From JAPHSX01 sp039714395 (GTDB lineage Bacteria > Pseudomonadota > Gammaproteobacteria > Thiohalomonadales > Thiohalomonadaceae): DNA of 64,000 bases. This document shows positions 59,974-64,000 of this stretch, in pieces (position 1 is the stretch's first letter; every line of letters starts with the position of its first letter). Made by a program: the position numbers and the translations under genes. Under the pieces are notes generated by a model. That model did no database searches. It was given only the letters and a program-made list of their open reading frames with translations, and was not told the origin of the DNA. The stretch spans positions 62,001-126,000 of the forward strand of contig JBDLJH010000001.1 in the NCBI GenBank assembly GCA_039714395.1. The letters run 5' to 3'.

Positions 59974-60738
59974 TCAAAACTCCAGTGAGAGCGTTGTCCG
60001 GTAGCTGACATCCTCTTTTTCCACACCGAGTGGTGGGCGGTTGTCTAAACGGTAGTCGACCGAAATGATGAGTGAGGTTGTGTCGTTTACCTTAACCTTC
60101 ATTGCGGCCTGCTCCATTAGCCGGTAATCGTCCGTATCATCGAGTGCGGGTTGGTAGTAGGTGGTACTAACCAGGGTGGTGTTATCGCTGGCCGGGTACT
60201 TGAGAACCAGATAGCTGTTGAGGCGCCACAGTGATTCGTTGCCACCATCGGCAAAGCTGTCATCGATGCGCTCTTCACTATAGTAGGCACCCAGGCCCAG
60301 ATAGGCCTCGCTCTTCTCGGCATGCGGCAAAAGGGAGAGGCGGACACCACCGCCCAGCAGGCCACGATACTCGAGACGGGCGAACTTGTCGTACTCGGTC
60401 TGAGCATAGCCCTCTGCCGTAACAATGGGGGTAAGCCTGCGCATATGGCGGGCATGCAGAAACCCCTTTTCGGTATTTTTCACGTCGTTACTCTCACCCT
60501 GGCTGCCACTGAGCAGCAGGTAGTTGGTGACGCTGTCCTTATGCCACTGCAGGCGTGCCCCCAGGTTGTACTCCTGTTTGTCGGTGTTACCAGAACTGCC
60601 GCTCAGGGATAGCTCTAGCTGGGTGCTAAAGCCCGGCTTCGGTTCACCGGTGTGCAGCTCCTCCATGTTGACGATGGCGTGAGATGCACCGGTGAACAGG
60701 ATGGCCGTAGCGGCGAGTATGAGTTTGCGGTAAGTCAT
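59974..60738 (-). CDS. DUF481-family outer-membrane beta-barrel protein
   Basis: 254 residues, Sec signal (cleaved near SHA, about 21). The rest is alternating beta strands ending in a terminal aromatic (LSLEF), as in outer-membrane proteins recognised by BamA. Function unknown; proteins of this family have been linked to salt and envelope stress. Confidence 0.78.
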   Translation of the reverse strand: MTYRKLILAATAILFTGASHAIVNMEELHTGEPKPGFSTQLELSLSGSSGNTDKQEYNLGARLQWHKDSVTNYLLLSGSQGESNDVKNTEKGFLHARHMRRLTPIVTAEGYAQTEYDKFARLEYRGLLGGGVRLSLLPHAEKSEAYLGLGAYYSEERIDDSFADGGNESLWRLNSYLVLKYPASDNTTLVSTTYYQPALDDTDDYRLMEQAAMKVKVNDTTSLIISVDYRLDNRPPLGVEKEDVSYRTTLSLEF

Positions 60739-60775
60739 ATTGGGTGTAATGGTTCGTTGCTATATGGACGTGAGT

Positions 60776-61621
60776 TTAACCGTTGTCATCGCGTGAAGCC
60801 TGGCGCAGAACCCAGTCGAGCCCGTGGGTAGTCAGGAGTCGTCTCAATGTGCCGAAGAGGTAGGTGGGGAAGGTAACGTAGTAGCGGGCACGCGGGCGTT
60901 TTGCCTCCAGGGCGTGAATCACCTTCTTGAGTACCGCCTCGGGCGGCAGGGTGAAGGGAACGGCGGGTCCTTCCTTGGTAAGGCGGTTTTCCATGTTCTG
61001 GTAGGTATCGCGGAAGACGCTTTTCTCCTTGTCGATATGCTCACGGTACTTGGCAAAGGAATTGGCCCGAAAACGACTCTCGACGGGACCGGGTTCGATT
61101 AGTGAGACATGAATATCGGTATCGTGTAGCTCCAGTCGCAGGGTGTCGCTTAATCCCTCCAGCGCATATTTACTGCTGTTATAGGCCCCGCGAAAGGGCA
61201 GGCTGATGATGCCCAGCACCGAGCTGTTCTGAATGATACGCCCATGCCCCTGACGGCGCATCACCGGTAGCAGCTTGCAGGTCAGCTCGTGGGTACCGAA
61301 GAGGTTGGTTTCAAACTGTTCACGCAATACATCGCGGCTTAAGTCCTCCACCGCGCCGGGCTGCCCGTAGGCGGCGTTATTGAACAACGCATCGAGTGTG
61401 CCGCCGGTGCGCTGTAATACCTCTTCCACCGCGTTGTTTATCGAGTTGCTATCGGCAAGATCCAGTTGCAATGCCTCCAGTCCCCGTTGCTGTAACATCT
61501 CCACGTCTTCTGTTTTACGTGCGCTGGCAAAGACGCGATAGCCGCGACTCTTTAGCCCCTCGGCGACACAAAGACCTATTCCGCTGGAACAGCCGCTGAT
61601 AAGAATCGTTTTTTCTTGCAT
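60776..61621 (-). CDS. Short-chain dehydrogenase/reductase
   Basis: 281 residues. NAD(P) motif ISGCSSGIGLCVAEGL (about 8-23), NNAAYGQPGAVED, catalytic Ser-Tyr-Lys in QNSSVLGIIS...AYNSSKYALEGLSD. Cys replaces the usual Gly/Ala in TGxSxGIG. Broad family; substrate unknown. The C-terminal ~60 residues are longer than the minimal fold, as in retinol/steroid-type members. Confidence 0.88.
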   Translation of the reverse strand: MQEKTILISGCSSGIGLCVAEGLKSRGYRVFASARKTEDVEMLQQRGLEALQLDLADSNSINNAVEEVLQRTGGTLDALFNNAAYGQPGAVEDLSRDVLREQFETNLFGTHELTCKLLPVMRRQGHGRIIQNSSVLGIISLPFRGAYNSSKYALEGLSDTLRLELHDTDIHVSLIEPGPVESRFRANSFAKYREHIDKEKSVFRDTYQNMENRLTKEGPAVPFTLPPEAVLKKVIHALEAKRPRARYYVTFPTYLFGTLRRLLTTHGLDWVLRQASRDDNG

Positions 61622-61940
61622 GATTATCGTTGCTTAATGGTTTAGAGGCGCTAGGGTAGCACTGGTCAGATGGTGGCGAAACCGGTGGAGAGATAATGAA
61701 AAATCACCTCCTCTGACTTTAGTGATGTTGATGTCGGCCAGCGCATGGGTCGAAGAGCTTAGCTGGCATAAATTGTAGTAACTCAAACTTAACCCGGCAG
61801 ACTGAAAAAACAGCATGTTATAAAATCTGACAGAAGCCCTGATGATACGATAAGCGCAAACAGGCGAATGGTGGTTGGCCTATTCAATCTTTTATCGCCA
61901 TGCGACATCAAACCTGTGCCTTACCTCAGAATCACCTTGT

Positions 61941-61997
61941 TGTAGGAGCGCTTTCTAGCGCGATTTTATTAAACATCGCGGCAGAGCCGCTCCCACA
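61941..61997. repeat. REP-like palindromic pair (second copy)
   Basis: TGTAGGAGCGCTTTCTAGCG CGATT, a 9-base spacer, then ATCGCGGCAGAGCCGCTCCCACA. It has the same head-to-head structure as 17986-18040. Confidence 0.8.
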
Positions 61998-62053
61998 GTC
62001 GTGCACTATGCTGCTAGATTACTGTGCCGTTTATGACAATCGGGCTGGGAAGT

Positions 62054-62076
62054 TGTAGGAGCGCTTCGAGCGCGAT
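62054..62076. repeat. REP-like half element
   Basis: TGTAGGAGCGCTTCGAGCGCGAT, a single unit of the same family, 23 bp from the stop of the DUF1614 gene. Confidence 0.75.
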
Positions 62077-62098
62077 CAGCATTTCAAAATAAGCTTAT

Positions 62099-62761
62099 TT
62101 AGGCCAGCAGCACCGCAACGATACCGGTAATGAAGATACCGTCGAAGGTACCTGCCCCACCGATAGCGGCGAAGGGCGGCCCCATTTCACGAATATCCTT
62201 TAGTCTCAATATATCCGCCCCTATTAACACCCCCATAGTGCCGCCGATGTAGGCCAGTGGTGCGCTGACATCCGGATTAAGGGCGACCGCGATCAGAGCG
62301 GCGCTTAGTGGTGCCACCAGTATCGGCATGCCAATACCCAGGCCGTGAACCGGACGGCTGAAGAGGTAGCTAATGAGGGTGACGAAGGCGATCGCCTGTA
62401 GTGCCTGTAGCAGTGTTACCCCGGTGTTGTTGAGCAGGTAGAGTGAGAAGGCGATAGGGATCAGACAGCCGCCCATATTGACCGCTACCAGGGTATGGCT
62501 GCTGCTGTGTGGCATCGGCAGAAAAGGAAATAGTGGCGGCGGTGGTGGCGGTGCCCCCTCCGGTCTTCGGCTGCGCATGCGAAATAGCGGCAGGTTGACC
62601 ACGCTGCCGAACAGAGAAGTAATAAGCAACAGGTAGGCTGCATTGGGCGAGAGCCCCAGTTTGTGGAAGGCGATGGTGAGCAGGCCAACCTGGATAAAAG
62701 CAATGAGAAACGCAATGGCGAAGAGAAATAGAAATAGCTTCTGGCGTGAGGGTGTTGCCAC
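62099..62761 (-). CDS. DUF1614 membrane protein
   Basis: 220 residues from a GTG at 62761 (GGGAGT upstream); longer frames would overlap the PRPP-synthetase gene. Six to seven membrane segments, a proline-rich loop (GAPPPPPPLF) and the family signature GGAGTFDGIFITGI at the end. Function unknown. The start lies 4 bp after the upstream gene's stop, so it is in the same operon as the PRPP-synthetase-like and phosphorylase genes. Confidence 0.82.
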   Translation of the reverse strand: MATPSRQKLFLFLFAIAFLIAFIQVGLLTIAFHKLGLSPNAAYLLLITSLFGSVVNLPLFRMRSRRPEGAPPPPPPLFPFLPMPHSSSHTLVAVNMGGCLIPIAFSLYLLNNTGVTLLQALQAIAFVTLISYLFSRPVHGLGIGMPILVAPLSAALIAVALNPDVSAPLAYIGGTMGVLIGADILRLKDIREMGPPFAAIGGAGTFDGIFITGIVAVLLA

Positions 62762-62765
62762 CGTG

Positions 62766-63635
62766 TTACTCCCGCAATACCGATGCCAGAAGGGGGGCCA
62801 GAGAGATGGCGTTGCTGGCGTGCCCGATACTGTCACAGCTCCAGATATGGCTAATACCCGCATCGTGTAGTGCCTGTGTCACCTCATCGGCGAACAGGGC
62901 GTGGGTGACCAGGCAATGGATGGTTCCTGCCCCCTGTTTTTTTAGCTGTCTGGTGACATTAATAAGGGTCCGCCCAGTGCTGATCATATCGTCCACCAGG
63001 ATCACTTCATGTTGGTGATAATCGTGTTCGGGTAGTTTGATCACCACCTCACGATCCCCCAGCCGCTGCTTGGACGCAATGGCATAATCCAGCCCTGCCG
63101 GATCAGCGATGGCACGCACCCACTGCTCCGATTCACCATCGGGTCCGACCAGCATCGGATGCTCGGTATTGGCAGCGAGAAATTTCCCCATTAGTGCGGC
63201 GCTTTGCAGGCTAATGGCTTCGATGTTTGGCAGCGCCTGTGACAGATCATTAATGCGGTGCAGGTGCGGGTCGACCGTGATCACCTTGTCGAACAGTCCG
63301 GCGAGAAACGGTCCAATGATCTGCTGACTTACCGCCTCGCCCGGGTGAAACGCAATGTCCTGGCGCATGTAACAGAGATAGGGGGCGACCAGGGTTAGCC
63401 TTTTTACTCCCTGCTTACGCGCTGTCTGTGCAGTGAGCAACAGTTCGATCAGTTTCGCATTTGGCTGATCCAGGCTGCGGCAGATGATCACCTCTTCAGA
63501 AAGATTCGACGGCAGGGTCACCTTGCTTTCACCATCGGGAAAGCGGTGCACCTCGACCAGTGAAAAATTGAGGCCCAGTTTCTGTGCCAGTGCTTCACCT
63601 TGCGGTTGGTAATCGGTAAATCCGAGAACAAGCAT
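62766..63635 (-). CDS. Ribose-phosphate diphosphokinase-like protein
   Basis: 289 residues from ATG at 63635. PRPP-binding loop VILVDDMISTGRTL (about 210-223), N-terminal ATP-site FPDGESKVTL and the RQD...HPGEAVS flexible-loop region. Shorter than housekeeping Prs (about 315) and divergent, so it may be a specialised paralogue. It lies 2 bp after a thymidine-phosphorylase-family gene: together they could convert nucleosides or NMPs to ribose phosphates and PRPP. Confidence 0.85.
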   Translation of the reverse strand: MLVLGFTDYQPQGEALAQKLGLNFSLVEVHRFPDGESKVTLPSNLSEEVIICRSLDQPNAKLIELLLTAQTARKQGVKRLTLVAPYLCYMRQDIAFHPGEAVSQQIIGPFLAGLFDKVITVDPHLHRINDLSQALPNIEAISLQSAALMGKFLAANTEHPMLVGPDGESEQWVRAIADPAGLDYAIASKQRLGDREVVIKLPEHDYHQHEVILVDDMISTGRTLINVTRQLKKQGAGTIHCLVTHALFADEVTQALHDAGISHIWSCDSIGHASNAISLAPLLASVLRE

Positions 63636-63637
63636 GG

Positions 63638-64000
63638 TTAAAACTCCATGTAGGTCTTGCTGAGTTCTTCCGCCTCGCCGATGCGATAGCCGCTGCCACT
63701 GTCGGTCAGCACTTTTGCAAAGTTGTAATCTGATTTGTATTCGGCATGTACCCGGTAGAGGGCTTCGTCCTTTGCGACCACATCGCCGAGTTTTTTTAGC
63801 AGGTCGACGCCGGCTCCCTTGTCGATGGGAGCGCCGGCCAGTCGGGCTACCTTGGCGAGGTGAAAGTTGTCGATTTCCACCACCACGCCGGCATGTTCGG
63901 CGCACACCTCGTAGTTGAGTGCACCGATGATTGGCGACTCACTTTGCGGCCCCTGGGCGGCGATGATCGACTCCATTTTTTTGAGTGCACGTCCCGAATC
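63638..64000 (-). CDS. Thymidine/AMP phosphorylase-family protein, C-terminal part (partial)
   Basis: The last 121 residues of a gene whose start lies beyond the right edge. The C-terminal PYNP-type domain shows the pattern GVVVEIDNFHLAKVARLAGAPIDKGAGVDL and AEYKSDYNFAKV, matching the long (about 500 aa) archaeal-like branch better than classical DeoA. Phosphorolysis of a nucleoside or NMP is expected. Ends 2 bp before the diphosphokinase gene. Confidence 0.75.
   Translation of the reverse strand, partial: DSGRALKKMESIIAAQGPQSESPIIGALNYEVCAEHAGVVVEIDNFHLAKVARLAGAPIDKGAGVDLLKKLGDVVAKDEALYRVHAEYKSDYNFAKVLTDSGSGYRIGEAEELSKTYMEF

Larger units (their letters stand above)
61622..62098. other. 477-bp intergenic region with REP elements
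   Basis: The gap between the SDR gene and DUF1614 has no credible gene. It contains the REP-like pair at 61941-61997 and a half copy at 62054-62076. Confidence 0.6.

Overview
This window comes from a sulfur-oxidising, N2O-reducing gammaproteobacterium, probably of Chromatiales or Thiotrichales type. The housekeeping genes (bamD, rluD, pgeF, gcvR, clpB, sucCD, glnB) are gammaproteobacterial in type and order. Next to them lie a flavocytochrome c sulfide dehydrogenase (fccAB), many c-type cytochromes and a complete Sec-type (clade II) nitrous-oxide reductase cluster. Species cannot be named from the sequence alone. No insertion sequence, phage or CRISPR array was seen.

Layout. 0-1.5 kb: end of thiO, a Fur-family regulator, tRNA-Thr(CGT). 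1.5-13.6 kb: a pilin locus. It holds a three-gene ABC exporter, a very short type IV pilin (58 aa) behind a sigma-54 promoter, a separate secreted partner protein, two GT-C-like membrane proteins with a glycosyltransferase remnant between them, a methyltransferase, and pilR/pilS. The layout resembles the pilA-N/pilA-C locus of Geobacter and the pilGHI exporter of Myxococcus more than a typical gammaproteobacterial pilA. 13.7-23.9 kb: core metabolism and housekeeping (sucCD, nadE, glnB, nitroreductase, bamD, rluD, pgeF, ZIP transporter, gcvR, def, plsC).

24.0-32.0 kb: a convergent biosynthetic cluster with an ABC exporter, acyl carrier protein, an active ketosynthase plus a cysteine-less partner, a BtrH-like acyltransferase, a DarB-type KAS III and a DarA-type flavodoxin-like protein. 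It probably makes and exports a dialkylresorcinol-like lipid. 32.2-34.9 kb: clpB. 35.0-38.8 kb: a sigma-54 promoter with an upstream palindrome precedes napC-like, periplasmic ankyrin-repeat, fccA and fccB genes. 38.9-39.7 kb: another dihaem cytochrome.

39.7-52.9 kb (minus strand): nosZ, two cytochromes, a membrane protein, nosD, G, H, F, L, Y, a small anchored protein, SCO, PCu(A)C and a UbiA prenyltransferase, with a perfect FNR/DNR box upstream of nosZ. 53-64 kb: a diguanylate cyclase, thioredoxin, endonuclease V, a potassium channel, a haemerythrin-like protein, an orphan response regulator, DUF481, SDR and DUF1614 proteins, a PRPP-synthetase-like enzyme and the end of a thymidine-phosphorylase-family gene.

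Respiratory logic: FccAB takes electrons from sulfide and the Nos system spends electrons on N2O. The NapC-like quinol cytochrome and the soluble cytochromes could link the two. SCO and PCu(A)C supply copper for the CuA site. REP-like palindromes lie at about 18.0 and 62.0 kb.
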